A stretch of DNA of 35,070 nt. Origin: an uncultured Spirochaetaceae bacterium. GTDB taxonomy: Bacteria; Spirochaetota; Spirochaetia; Treponematales; Treponemataceae. Below the pieces are notes generated by a model. That model made no database searches, was not told where the DNA came from, and saw nothing but the letters and a program-made list of their open reading frames with translations. The DNA lies in assembly GCA_902803735.1 (NCBI GenBank), contig CADCRJ010000045.1, positions 1 to 35,070 of the forward strand, in the 5' to 3' direction. Position numbers and translations under genes: made by a program. Below are positions 1 through 8,377 of the stretch, in pieces (the first letter of the stretch is position 1; every line of letters starts with the position of its first letter).

Positions 1-1
1 T

Positions 2-1006
2 GAGGAGTTTTCGATTGGCGACGGCGTGACGGAAATCGCGGACGAGGCGTTCAGCTATTGCTCCAGCCTTGAAAAGCTCGAAATCCCCGAAAGCGTGAAG
101 AAAATCGGTAAATGCAGCTTTGCGTTCTGCAAGTATTTGAAGCAAATTGTTTCAAAATCAAGCGAATATCCATGCGAGAACGGGCTTCTTTTCAACAAAA
201 AGACGAACCGCCTCCTTGCAACCGTCTGCGGAAAGGTGATAATTCCCGCGTTCATAAAATCACTCGACAACTTTGCGCTCCAGAACTGCACAGAAGTCGA
301 GTTTGAAAAAGGCGGCAAAATAACGAGCGCGTCAAATCTTGATTATGGGGCAACAGAGCGCTCTGTGCTATATGCCGCTCTTGATGAAGCCGAGAAGAAC
401 AATGCCAAGATAGACAAAATCGACGCTGTGGGCTTTTCTGGCTCGGGCGCTCTGCTTCAGGCTATTATCGAGGGAAGCGGCGTGAACGCGGAGATTTGGC
501 AGGACAAAAGCGCAGTCGTTCTTGCTGTGAAGGCTCTTGATTATGGGCTTGAAGTGCGGCTTTCTTCCAAGAGCACTTCGTGGCAGAAAACTGTCCGAGA
601 GTTTTTGGAGAGCGTCAAAGAAGGCGCAGACATCGTGCAGCTCATAAAAGCCGCCGAGGACAACAAGCTGAGAATCGCAAGCAATCAGGCAAAAAAATAC
701 GCCGTTTTCAAAGTCGATGTAAAAGACAAAAACTTGTACTGCAAAGAAGACCTCGAAACCGTTTATATCGCTGACGGAGTCAGCACAATCGGAACTTATG
801 CCTTCTGGTGCTGCGACAAGCTCAAAACAGTTTACATTCCAAAAACCGTTACGGAAATCAAGTATGCTGCTTTTTGCGGTTGCCACTCGCTCAAAACGGT
901 TACATTTGGCGGAACGTTTGCACGATTCAGTATGATTCAAGGAGAAAGCATATCCAGTAGAGATAAGGTTACTGTGCATTGCACGGACGGCGACTTTGAG
1001 CTATAA
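2..1006 (+). CDS. BspA-like leucine-rich repeat protein, 5' truncated
   Basis: The frame is open to the left window edge, so the true start lies upstream; the GTG at 26 is internal. Two blocks of the BspA/LRR_5 type are visible. One is at the start (GVTEIADEAFSYCSSLEKLEIP) and one near the C-terminus (GVSTIGTYAFWCCDKLKTVYIP followed by TVTEIKYAAFCGCHSLKTV). Between them is a roughly 150-residue mostly helical stretch without LRRs. BspA-like proteins are typically surface-exposed or secreted and take part in adhesion; the N-terminal signal cannot be seen here. Codon use is richer in GC than that of the downstream operon. Family assignment is firm, function inferred. Confidence 0.8.
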   Translation, partial: EEFSIGDGVTEIADEAFSYCSSLEKLEIPESVKKIGKCSFAFCKYLKQIVSKSSEYPCENGLLFNKKTNRLLATVCGKVIIPAFIKSLDNFALQNCTEVEFEKGGKITSASNLDYGATERSVLYAALDEAEKNNAKIDKIDAVGFSGSGALLQAIIEGSGVNAEIWQDKSAVVLAVKALDYGLEVRLSSKSTSWQKTVREFLESVKEGADIVQLIKAAEDNKLRIASNQAKKYAVFKVDVKDKNLYCKEDLETVYIADGVSTIGTYAFWCCDKLKTVYIPKTVTEIKYAAFCGCHSLKTVTFGGTFARFSMIQGESISSRDKVTVHCTDGDFEL

Positions 1007-1302
1007 GGAAAAATAAACTCGTTTCAGCATCTGCGGTTACTGAGCATAGCCAAAGCAGATTCTGAACCAAGTTCAGAGGGCTTCCGTATTAGACTGCTGG
1101 CGAGGAGTACCCAAAAGACGAGTACGAATCGCTTGCCCTTAGTACAAATGCTTTTCACTAGATGGGCGTTCATAGCACAGCGAAAATCGCTGCCAGCGAC
1201 TGCTACTAGGTAGAAAATGGAAAAATCACTTTCGCAAAAGAGATATGTGCATCTTTTGCGATTTCTCTTCTCAAAACCTAAGTTCTGGTGTAAAGTTTGT
1301 GA
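1007..1302. other. Hairpin-rich intergenic stretch, possible small RNA
   Basis: No gene with a convincing start is seen. Local stems include ATCTGC(1029)...GCAGAT around an inner GGTTA/TAGCC, then TCTGAAC-CAA-GTTCAGA, then CAGCGA-AAA-TCGCTG near 1178-1192, and a final 10-bp hairpin at 1232-1261. One frame, the same as the upstream LRR gene, stays open from its stop to a TAG at 1211 without an early ATG. It could be a structured RNA, decayed coding sequence, or both by chance. Confidence 0.35.
1232..1268 (+). terminator. Terminator-like hairpin
   Basis: TCGCAAAAGA (1232-1241) pairs perfectly with TCTTTTGCGA (1252-1261) and is followed by an interrupted T-rich tract. It would end transcription of the LRR gene or of a small RNA before rsmE. 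Confidence 0.55.
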
Positions 1303-2037
1303 ATGAATATCTGTCTATTTACAGAGGAAGAATGTACCCGCATCATTCCAAGAAAAGACGAGCGGGCAGAGCATATCATAAAGGTTCTGCACAAAAATAC
1401 TGGCGATTCCTTTGATGCAGGAATAATCGGCGGTAAGGCAGGCAAAGCCACAATCACAAATATCAGCAATGAAGGCATATCTTTTTCTTTCGTGCCTGAA
1501 AGTGACGGAAAACCTCTATACCCGCTCACTCTCATAATTGGTTTTCCTCGCCCAATCCAACTGCGCCGCTTACTGCGAGATGTGGCAGGTCTAGGAGCGG
1601 AACAAGTCATACTTGTCGGAACCGAGCTTGGCGAGAAATCATACCTTAAATCAAATGTCGTACAAGACGGAGGAGCATACCAAATGCTTCTTGATGGAAC
1701 AGCACAAGCCGCGAGTACACACATACCAGAGTTGTCCGTAGAAGAATCACTTGAAAAGGCCCTTTCTCGCTTACAAGATTTTGCACCTGACTCAGCCCTT
1801 GTAGCTTTGGACAATCGCCGTGCAACGAACTCATTAAGCAAGTGGCTTAACCAAACAACCCCAAACAAAGTAGTCGCCGCAATTGGCAGCGAGCGTGGCT
1901 GGACAGAGCACGAGAGAGATATCCTTGAACGGTACGGCTTTACTCTATGCTCAATGGGAACAAGAGTTCTACGAACAGAAACAGCAACAACAGTTGCTTC
2001 TTCAATAATTTTGGATAAATTTGGTGTATTAAACTGA
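1303..2037 (+). CDS. rsmE: 16S rRNA (uracil-1498-N3)-methyltransferase RsmE
   Basis: RsmE is a SPOUT-superfamily enzyme that uses S-adenosylmethionine to methylate N3 of U1498 in 16S rRNA of the 30S subunit. The 244-residue length is normal. The SPOUT cofactor-knot signatures are present: LIIGFPRPIQLRRLLRD near residues 78-93, GSERGW at 195-200 and LRTETA at 223-228. The N-terminal half carries the PUA-like RNA-binding domain. It is the first gene of a plus-strand cluster that ends with rsmG, a second small-subunit methyltransferase. The ribosome-binding site at ATG 1303 is weak. Confidence 0.93.
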   Translation: MNICLFTEEECTRIIPRKDERAEHIIKVLHKNTGDSFDAGIIGGKAGKATITNISNEGISFSFVPESDGKPLYPLTLIIGFPRPIQLRRLLRDVAGLGAEQVILVGTELGEKSYLKSNVVQDGGAYQMLLDGTAQAASTHIPELSVEESLEKALSRLQDFAPDSALVALDNRRATNSLSKWLNQTTPNKVVAAIGSERGWTEHERDILERYGFTLCSMGTRVLRTETATTVASSIILDKFGVLN

Positions 2038-2067
2038 AAATCCCGTTATAATGGAATAGGAAAGAAC

Positions 2068-2874
2068 ATGGATAACAACGAAATAAAAGAAAAACTTCTT
2101 CAGATAGAAGAAACAGAACTTGATTTTACAGTAACAATGACAGGCAAAGAGAGCACACGTGTAAATGGTCTTTATAAGCCAGAGACGCATGAAATCCTCT
2201 TGCACAATAAGAATTTTAAGTCCGATATGCAGCTTATTTATACTGCTATACATGAGTATACTCATCATCTTATGACAGAGGCAGACCTTAAAGTTTCTGG
2301 TGGTGCATTGCCGCCAAAATACACAAGAGTTCATACAGCAGCATTCTGGGCTAAATTCCACGGACTTTTGCAAAAAGCAGAGGAGCTTGGAATCTATAAA
2401 ATCTCAATAGAAGAATCTCCAGAGCTAAAGGAACTTACTGAAAAAATCCGCAAAGACTATATGGAAGTAAACGGAAAGCTCATGCAGGAATTCGGTCACT
2501 TATTGGCAAAAGCCCATGAGCTTTGCGAGCAGGCAAATATCCGCTACGAGGACTATCTTGACCGTATACTTTGTCTTCCTCGCACTACGGCAAAAGAAAT
2601 CACAAAGGTCAGCAGCGTAGACGTAAATCCAGCCCTTGGCTTTGACAACATGAAAAAAGTCGCTTCTCTAAAAAACCCTGACGAGCGAGATTCAGCAAGT
2701 AAGCAGATTCTTGCAGGTAAATCTCCAGACACCGTTTCTGAGTTTATGCGTAAAAAAGCCACGGAAGAAGACCCAAAAGCAAAACTTGAAAAAGAAAAGA
2801 ACAGACTCACAAAGACTATAGAAGCTCTTCAACAACGCTTGCAATATGTGGAGGAAAGCCTTGAAAATCTTTAA
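2068..2874 (+). CDS. Putative zinc metallopeptidase-like protein (HEYTH motif)
   Basis: Unnamed 268-residue protein without signal peptide, so probably cytoplasmic. It contains an HEXXH-type motif, H62-E-Y-T-H66-H, preceded by a hydrophobic helix (MQLIYTAI), which is the usual setting of a gluzincin zinc site. A clear third ligand was not identified. The C-terminal 35 residues form a charged coiled coil (KAKLEKEKNRLTKTIEALQQ). A TATAAT box at 2047-2052 and a good AGGAAAG ribosome-binding site precede ATG 2068, so it may have its own promoter besides reading through from rsmE. It lies between two rRNA methyltransferase genes. Substrate unknown. Confidence 0.6.
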   Translation: MDNNEIKEKLLQIEETELDFTVTMTGKESTRVNGLYKPETHEILLHNKNFKSDMQLIYTAIHEYTHHLMTEADLKVSGGALPPKYTRVHTAAFWAKFHGLLQKAEELGIYKISIEESPELKELTEKIRKDYMEVNGKLMQEFGHLLAKAHELCEQANIRYEDYLDRILCLPRTTAKEITKVSSVDVNPALGFDNMKKVASLKNPDERDSASKQILAGKSPDTVSEFMRKKATEEDPKAKLEKEKNRLTKTIEALQQRLQYVEESLENL

Positions 2875-3841
2875 GCTTTTATGTGCCTGTGCCATTACAG
2901 CACAGTTCTCGCTTGCACTAGCCCAAAAAGCACAGCAGTCAATTGCCATGCCGACAATGCCAAGTATGCCTAGTATGTCAACTCCAACAATAGGCAGCGG
3001 ATTCTACGTGCCTGGGGCAAACGGTTTTTACGGTGCAAATTCGCAGCAGCAGAGTGCAAAAAACAGCCAGAAAAATTCCTCTGCCGCACCATCGGCTTCA
3101 ACCGTAACGTCGGCAAATGCTGACTCTGCTTTATCAGACGGAACAGATTCCATTGCATTGGCAAAAAATCAGAACGACATTCTTGAAGCCCTTGCTTCAA
3201 AAGTTAGTCCGACATCTGCACTGAATCAAAACGTTCTTACAACTGGAGACATATCATCGCTGGACAAACTTGGGCTTTTTGGCTCTGTCTCAAGCCTTAT
3301 CGGAAAAAATAGTGGCACATCAGCGACAACATCAGTAACAAACGAAAAATTACTTAAGCAAGTCCTTACAGAACTGCAAGAACTTAAAGCACAAGTTCAG
3401 GCAGAGGGCACAGCAACTGCAAAAAAATCAGCATTGTCCGTTCCTTCAAAGAAAATCCTTAGGTTCAATCTAAACGGGCAGGATGTCATAACAGGAATCA
3501 GGCAGGTGTTTTTCTCAAAAGAAGAAACAGACGGCACATTCTTGCTTACTGGCGACCGAGTTTTATCTGTAAACGGTTCTTCCATCCCAGAAACATTCTA
3601 CTTGCTTTTTAAGGCTGTAGGTACAAATTGCGGAACAACGCTTTACGACGTATCAGTTTCTACAAGCATTGCCAATGCTATCGAGTCTGGTTCTGCAGAA
3701 AAATCGGCGGTTATATCTTCACCACTTGCCGTGGCTGCTTCAAAAGAAAAGCTCTCTGCATCCAGAACAGGAAACTTAGTCTCATTAAGAGTAAATGAAG
3801 ACAACCTGCACATGGACTTACTATTAGGACTCGATAATTAG
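2861..3841 (+). CDS. Exported protein of unknown function
   Basis: The start is taken as TTG 2861 because a perfect GGAGG (2850-2854) sits 6 bases upstream. The in-frame ATG at 2846 has no ribosome-binding site and would spoil the signal peptide. The start overlaps the previous gene by 14 bases, suggesting translational coupling. The product, 326 residues, begins MKIFKLLCACAITAQFSLALA, a classical signal peptide with likely cleavage after ALA. A low-complexity Met/Pro/Ser/Asn/Gln-rich region follows (about 30-100), then a short predicted coiled coil (KLLKQVLTELQELKAQ) and a roughly 130-residue folded C-terminal domain. I do not recognise the family. Periplasmic location is inferred. Confidence 0.7.
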   Translation: MKIFKLLCACAITAQFSLALAQKAQQSIAMPTMPSMPSMSTPTIGSGFYVPGANGFYGANSQQQSAKNSQKNSSAAPSASTVTSANADSALSDGTDSIALAKNQNDILEALASKVSPTSALNQNVLTTGDISSLDKLGLFGSVSSLIGKNSGTSATTSVTNEKLLKQVLTELQELKAQVQAEGTATAKKSALSVPSKKILRFNLNGQDVITGIRQVFFSKEETDGTFLLTGDRVLSVNGSSIPETFYLLFKAVGTNCGTTLYDVSVSTSIANAIESGSAEKSAVISSPLAVAASKEKLSASRTGNLVSLRVNEDNLHMDLLLGLDN

Positions 3842-3855
3842 GCGAAGGAGATAAC

Positions 3856-4566
3856 ATGAGCTCTGTACTTCATGACGGTCTTCTTGCACTGGGCTTTGGA
3901 GACGGCAATTTTTCAGGAATACAAACACGCAAAGCAGAAGAGCTTGAGCCGATTCTTGAAAGTTATGTCTCGGCATTGCAGGAATACAACTCAAAATTTG
4001 ACTTGATAAACACGGACGAGCACGATGAAATTGTTATTCGGCATATTTTGGACAGTCTTGCAGCTGTTCCTGAGTTATGCTCGCAAATTTCAAAGCGTTT
4101 TCCAGAAATTCCAGACGACTTTGTTATTGCGGACATAGGCTCTGGGGCTGGTCTTCCAGGAATTCCGCTCTCAGCAGCCCTACCGACATTTAAATTTGTC
4201 TGCGTTGAGCGAATGACAAAAAGATGCGGCTTTTTGAATCACTGCAAGGAACTCTTGAACCTGCAGAACGTCAGCGTAGAAGAAAACCAGGTTGAGAGAC
4301 TTATGCAGAAACGCTTTGCCGTAGCGGTTTTCCGTGCGTTCAGACCGCTTGAAAAAAAGATGACAAAGGTGCTTTTACGCATATTGCAGGATAATGGCTT
4401 TCTTGCCGCATACAAAGCCCGCCATGATAAGATTGCAGAAGAAATGGCGGCACTCCCTCAAAACCCGTCATATTCGGTAGTTCCGCTTCTTGTTCCTTTT
4501 CTTACAGAAAACACAGGAACAGAAGAAGAACGCGAGCGAAATCTTGTAATTATTGAAAAAGCATAA
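3856..4566 (+). CDS. rsmG: 16S rRNA (guanine-527-N7)-methyltransferase RsmG
   Basis: RsmG (GidB) methylates N7 of G527 in 16S rRNA using S-adenosylmethionine. The class I methyltransferase motif I is clear at residues 91-102 (IADIGSGAGLPG), and the family's upstream HILDSL element sits at 63-68. Length of 236 residues is typical. AAGGAG stands before ATG 3856, 15 bases after the exported-protein gene, and a strong terminator follows directly, so this is the last gene of the rsmE cluster. In many bacteria rsmG sits with parA/parB near the origin; those genes are not next to it here. Confidence 0.93.
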   Translation: MSSVLHDGLLALGFGDGNFSGIQTRKAEELEPILESYVSALQEYNSKFDLINTDEHDEIVIRHILDSLAAVPELCSQISKRFPEIPDDFVIADIGSGAGLPGIPLSAALPTFKFVCVERMTKRCGFLNHCKELLNLQNVSVEENQVERLMQKRFAVAVFRAFRPLEKKMTKVLLRILQDNGFLAAYKARHDKIAEEMAALPQNPSYSVVPLLVPFLTENTGTEEERERNLVIIEKA

Positions 4567-4569
4567 AAA

Positions 4570-4615
4570 AAGCTGCCCAAAATGAAGCGTACTTCAACGG
4601 GCAGCTTGTTTATCG
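4570..4615. terminator. Bidirectional terminator with nested palindrome
   Basis: AAGCTGCCC (4570-4578) pairs with GGGCAGCTT (4599-4607). A-runs and T-runs flank it. The loop holds a second stem, TGAAG-CGTA-CTTCA. It serves rsmG on plus and the TPR gene on minus. The same nested design recurs at 8331, 22504 and 34672. Confidence 0.85.
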
Positions 4616-4623
4616 TTTTATGG

Positions 4624-5967
4624 CTACGCCATATCCACTTTTTTAAGCAGTTTTATCAAAGCTTCTTTTTCTACAAGGTCAATCGGACGGCCTTCTACAT
4701 ATCTTCTGGCTTCCTCGCTAAAGACCCCAGCCGTAAAACAAACACCTTTATCAACCTTAGATTCCATAATCTTAGAATGAAAATCCCTTACGTAAAGTTC
4801 TCCTGTAGAACCAGTCGTTCTGTAGAATCTGAAAATATGAACTTCCTCAGAACGCGGGAACTCTACATTCAGCGTAACTTCTACGCAATCAGGATTTACA
4901 CCTATATCAAGAATCTTTGTAAATGCCTTTTTCTGATAATAAACTGATACAATTCTGCGGCAAAGAGAAACATAGTCGCTGGAACTAGACATAAGATATG
5001 TCTGCAAGTTCTTGTTCTGGCTAAGTTCTTGATAACGGGCTATAAGCTGCGGAACATCCTTGTAGTTCGGGCTCATAGACTGAATCTCGTTCAAGGCGGT
5101 CAAACCACGAGAAATCTGTTTCATTGAGAAACAAGCATTAGCATATCGGTAACGAAGCTCAATCGCAATGTCCTGCGGAACGTTCTGATGCTTAAGACCA
5201 ATCTCGAAATCCTGCAAAGCTTTGTCCACCTGACCAGCCCTAAAGTGATTAAGACCAGCGGCAAGACATGAACTAGCACCAAACTCAGGGTCTGCACGGA
5301 GATGCATGAACACTTTCATTGCTTTGTCGCCATAACCGCTTTCATTCATGGCATCAGCCATTGCATACAGAACCTCTTTGTTCTCAGGGTTCTCATCAAG
5401 ACCTTTCTTCAAGTAGCTCAAACATTCTTTGTAGTGCTTGCCTTTATAAAGAGCAAGACCAAGCATCGTTGTAAGTCCAGGAGCCTCTGGTCTGAGCATT
5501 ATCGCTTTCTTCATGCAAGGAACGCCCTTGTCAAATTCATTGTTTTTATAACAAGCGAGACCAATATAATAGTTAACATCAAAGCTCTGAGAATTTATTG
5601 TGTACGCCGCCCCAAGTCCCTTAAAACATTCTGGCAGCTTATTAAGCTTCAACGCACAAATACCTTGTCTGAGAGATGCCGTAAATGGGTCTATCTCCTT
5701 ATGTGCTGGTGCAATGCTCATCATCGTTTCGTACAAAGGATAAGCCTTGTCCCACGCCTGCTCATTGAAATACAGGTCACCCAAAGGAATCAAACCATCG
5801 GGATTATGAGGATCAGCTGAAAGTTTTCTGTTTGAATCACGAATTATTTGAGCCCTTGATTTTTGCTTTCCCTTCTTCGGATTTCTCTTACGAGTAGCAA
5901 AAGCTAAAATAAGTGCTCCAAAAGCTAGTACAATTACAATTCCAACAATTAACGAAATAGATTCCAT
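4624..5967 (-). CDS. Membrane-anchored TPR protein with degenerate Mrr-like domain
   Basis: Start taken at ATG 5967, giving 447 residues; an upstream TTG at 5994 is possible but adds a polar stretch before the membrane helix. Residues 4-24 form one transmembrane segment followed by a basic stretch (ATRKRNPKKGKQK), so the bulk is probably cytoplasmic. About 40-330 are tandem tetratricopeptide repeats, a protein-interaction scaffold. The last roughly 60 residues (VDKGVCFTAGVFSEEARRYV, then GRPIDLVEKEALIKLL) resemble the C-terminal half of Mrr-type PD-(D/E)XK endonucleases. The expected QxK catalytic strand reads FRFYRT, so nuclease activity is unlikely. Function unknown; similar TPR proteins occur in treponemes. 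Confidence 0.7.
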   Translation of the reverse strand: MESISLIVGIVIVLAFGALILAFATRKRNPKKGKQKSRAQIIRDSNRKLSADPHNPDGLIPLGDLYFNEQAWDKAYPLYETMMSIAPAHKEIDPFTASLRQGICALKLNKLPECFKGLGAAYTINSQSFDVNYYIGLACYKNNEFDKGVPCMKKAIMLRPEAPGLTTMLGLALYKGKHYKECLSYLKKGLDENPENKEVLYAMADAMNESGYGDKAMKVFMHLRADPEFGASSCLAAGLNHFRAGQVDKALQDFEIGLKHQNVPQDIAIELRYRYANACFSMKQISRGLTALNEIQSMSPNYKDVPQLIARYQELSQNKNLQTYLMSSSSDYVSLCRRIVSVYYQKKAFTKILDIGVNPDCVEVTLNVEFPRSEEVHIFRFYRTTGSTGELYVRDFHSKIMESKVDKGVCFTAGVFSEEARRYVEGRPIDLVEKEALIKLLKKVDMA

Positions 5968-6082
5968 AACACTATATTTTCGGCATAAAAACAAGAATTT
6001 AAAATCAAAAAATGCAAGGAAATAAAATTTTTAATCCCTAGTGCAAACCACATTTGAAAACAGAAGTTTTCTATTAGGTATA

Positions 6083-6111
6083 TTCTACCAAATTATTCCT
6101 TGTGATATAAT
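6083..6111 (+). promoter_or_regulatory. Promoter of amino-acid ABC operon
   Basis: TTCTAC (6083-6088), a 17-base spacer and a consensus TATAAT (6106-6111) with the extended TGA just before it. Just downstream, CCGAA/TTCGG forms a small stem immediately before the GGAGG ribosome-binding site. Confidence 0.65.
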
Positions 6112-6140
6112 ACCGAATATTGAATTTTCGGAGGAAAAAA

Positions 6141-6914
6141 ATGAGAAAATCAATTATAGGACTATTTCTAACAGCCAGCATTTTTTTAAGTTTTTCATGC
6201 GGTAACAAAAAAACAGTTGTTATAAATACAGCGGCTGACCTTGAAGGAAAAAAAATTGGTGTTCAGGCAGGCACAACTGGTGAACTTTACGTTCAGGACG
6301 AAGTAAAAGACGCAAAGATTGAGTCTTTCAAAAACGGAATCGATGCTTCTCTTGCTCTTGCAAACGGCTCTATCGACGCAATCGTCATTGATGAGCTTCC
6401 TGCAAAAGAAATTGTAAAGAGAAATCAAAAGCTCACAATCGTAAATGATAAATTTGCATCTGAAGAATATGCAATCGCAGTAAAAAAAGGCAACTCAGAG
6501 CTTCTCGCTTCTATAAACGCAACAATCGCAAAAATCAAGGAAGACGGAACTTACGATTCACTTATAAACGCTTATATGCCTGTTGACGGAAACATCACTA
6601 TTCCTAGCGTAGAGCTTATTGATTCGCAGGATGTTCTTAAAATGGGAACAAATGCCGCATTCCCACCTTTTGAGTATGTTGAAGGTTCAGATGTCGTAGG
6701 TTTTGACGCATCTCTCGGAGCTATCGTTGCCAATAACTATGGCAAAAAGCTCAAGATTGTTGATATGGCTTTTGACGGACTTATCGCCGCATTGCAGTCA
6801 AATGCAATTGACTTCATTGCCGCTGGTATGACAGCAACTGACGAACGCCGCCAGAACGTAGATTTCTCTGAACCATATTATACATCAAATCAGGTAATCA
6901 TTATCCGTAAATAG
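6141..6914 (+). CDS. Circularly permuted amino-acid-binding lipoprotein (SBP family 3)
   Basis: Start is ATG 6141, set by GGAGG 6 bases upstream. The lipoprotein signal ends at LSFSC with Cys20. Family 3 binding proteins normally begin with the lobe containing FPPFEY, GFD and the segment ending DFSxPYY, then continue into DLKGKKIGVQ. Here the order is reversed. Residues 31-146 are the usual second half (AADLEGKKIGVQAGTTGE through GTYDSLINAY), 147-163 are a linker, and 164-257 are the usual first half (VLKMGTNAAFPPFEYVEG through VDFSEPYYTSNQVIIIRK). Both lobes look complete. It feeds the permease and ATPase encoded directly downstream. Ligand is probably a polar amino acid. Confidence 0.88.
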   Translation: MRKSIIGLFLTASIFLSFSCGNKKTVVINTAADLEGKKIGVQAGTTGELYVQDEVKDAKIESFKNGIDASLALANGSIDAIVIDELPAKEIVKRNQKLTIVNDKFASEEYAIAVKKGNSELLASINATIAKIKEDGTYDSLINAYMPVDGNITIPSVELIDSQDVLKMGTNAAFPPFEYVEGSDVVGFDASLGAIVANNYGKKLKIVDMAFDGLIAALQSNAIDFIAAGMTATDERRQNVDFSEPYYTSNQVIIIRK

Positions 6915-6929
6915 TTTTAAGGGGCAAAT

Positions 6930-7601
6930 ATGTTTCAAAGTTTTTATAGCACAATGATAGATAAGGGCAGATGGTTGTTAATACCAAGAGGATTGGGAAC
7001 AACTCTGCTCATCGCTATTTGTGCGGTTCTCATTGGTTCGGTTCTTGGATTCATATTTGCCATGATGAAAATCTCAAAATCAAAGCTTTTGAGAGCCGTA
7101 GCTGGGTTCTACACCACTATTATCCGTGGTATACCTATGGCTACGCAGCTGATGATTTTTTATTTTGTAATTTTTTCACCATTGGGTGTAAGTAATACTA
7201 TCCTTGTTGCAATCATTGCATTCGGAATAAACTCCGGTGCTTATTGTACAGAGATTTTCAGATCGGGAATTCAGGGTGTTGAGCTGGGACAAATGGAAGC
7301 AGGACGTTCTTTGGGTATGTCCTGGGCTCAAACAATGCAGAAAATCATTCTTCCGCAGGCATTCAGAACAATTTTGCCAACTTTCGCCTCGGAATTTATA
7401 ACGCTCATAAAAGAAACTTCCGTAGCAAGCTTTATTGCCGTCGTAGATTTGCAAAAAGCCTGCGACAACATCAGGAACTCTACTTACAACGCATGGATTC
7501 CATTGTTGACATGTGCGGCTATTTATCTCTGCCTTACAATCGGGCTTACTAAATTCTTTTCTCTAATTGAAAAAAGGATGGCAAAAAGTGATAGAAAATG
7601 A
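6930..7601 (+). CDS. Polar amino-acid ABC transporter permease (HisM/GlnP type)
   Basis: Inner-membrane permease of 223 residues. The first helix region is [19 protein letters not shown], and the EAA loop that docks the ATPase is readable as [20 protein letters not shown] followed by [23 protein letters not shown] and IKETSVASF are further hallmarks of the polar amino-acid uptake family. One permease gene is present, so it probably works as a homodimer. AAGGGGC precedes ATG 6930, 15 bases after the binding-protein gene. Confidence 0.9.
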   Translation: MFQSFYSTMIDKGRWLLIPRGLGTTLLIAICAVLIGSVLGFIFAMMKISKSKLLRAVAGFYTTIIRGIPMATQLMIFYFVIFSPLGVSNTILVAIIAFGINSGAYCTEIFRSGIQGVELGQMEAGRSLGMSWAQTMQKIILPQAFRTILPTFASEFITLIKETSVASFIAVVDLQKACDNIRNSTYNAWIPLLTCAAIYLCLTIGLTKFFSLIEKRMAKSDRK

Positions 7602-8325
7602 AATGCTCAGAATTGACAATCTGACCAAAAAATTTGGTAACAATGTTATCATTGATGGCATTTCCGAGTCGATAAAAAAAGGCGAGAAGATTGTTATAAT
7701 AGGACCGAGCGGTGGTGGAAAATCCACTTTTCTTCGCTGTTTGAATTTGCTTGATAAGCCAGATTCAGGCACTATTTACTTTGAAGGTGCGGATATTACC
7801 GACAAAAAGACGAATATAAATGCCATCAGGCAGAAAATGTGCATGGTTTTTCAGCATTTTAATCTTTTTCCGCACCTTACTGTATTGAAAAATATTACGC
7901 TTGCACCTGTAACGCTCAAACTTATGAGCCAGAAGCAAGCTGATGAGAAAGCACTTGAGCTGCTTGCCAGAATTGGGCTTGCAGACAAAGCAAACGCTTA
8001 TCCGTCAGGATTATCAGGAGGGCAAAAGCAGAGAATCGCTATTGTACGAACTCTTGCAATGAACCCAGAAATGATTCTGTTTGACGAGCCTACAAGTGCC
8101 CTTGACCCAGAGATGGTGGGCGAGGTTCTCAATCTTATGAAAGAACTTGCTGACGACGGCATGACCATGGTAGTCGTAACGCACGAGATGGGATTTGCCC
8201 GCGAAGTCGCTACCCGCGTTCTTTTCATGGATTCAGGAAAGATAGCGGAGCAGGGGACTCCAGAGCAAATATTCCAAACACCAAAAAGCGAGCGTTTAAA
8301 GCAATTCTTGAACGCAGTTCTATAA
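7588..8325 (+). CDS. Polar amino-acid ABC transporter ATP-binding protein (GlnQ type)
   Basis: Cytoplasmic ATPase of the transporter. Walker A is GPSGGGKST, the Q-loop region is [16 protein letters not shown], the ABC signature LSGGQKQR, Walker [14 protein letters not shown] and the switch His [12 protein letters not shown] 7588 is preferred because AGGA lies 9 bases upstream, overlapping the permease gene by 14 bases and suggesting coupling; ATG 7603 is the alternative. From 7588 it encodes 245 residues, normal for the family. A bidirectional terminator follows immediately. Confidence 0.92.
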   Translation: MIENEMLRIDNLTKKFGNNVIIDGISESIKKGEKIVIIGPSGGGKSTFLRCLNLLDKPDSGTIYFEGADITDKKTNINAIRQKMCMVFQHFNLFPHLTVLKNITLAPVTLKLMSQKQADEKALELLARIGLADKANAYPSGLSGGQKQRIAIVRTLAMNPEMILFDEPTSALDPEMVGEVLNLMKELADDGMTMVVVTHEMGFAREVATRVLFMDSGKIAEQGTPEQIFQTPKSERLKQFLNAVL

Positions 8326-8377
8326 AAAAAGGGCAGCCATTTTGAAATGCACTTCATTTCTTGGCTGCCCAGTTTTT
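8324..8377. terminator. Bidirectional terminator with nested palindrome
   Basis: GGGCAGCC (8331-8338) pairs with GGCTGCCC (8363-8370), A7 before and T6 after. The loop contains TGAAATGCACTTCA (8343-8356) and an alternative GAAATG/CATTTC stem. It separates the convergent transporter ATPase and aminotransferase genes. Confidence 0.88.

Noticed and set aside
1007-1213. Separate small protein gene in the open frame after the LRR gene
   Set aside because: No start codon with a ribosome-binding site near its beginning and no recognisable domain; kept only as an observation.
2029-2373. 114-codon minus-strand open frame with a hydrophobic-looking translation
   Set aside because: Antisense to the HEXXH gene and crosses its promoter; the plus-strand gene has a good ribosome-binding site and conserved motif.
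5302-5820. 172-codon plus-strand open frame
   Set aside because: It lies entirely opposite the TPR gene, has no ribosome-binding site and no recognisable domain. It is a shadow of the TPR repeats' codon pattern.
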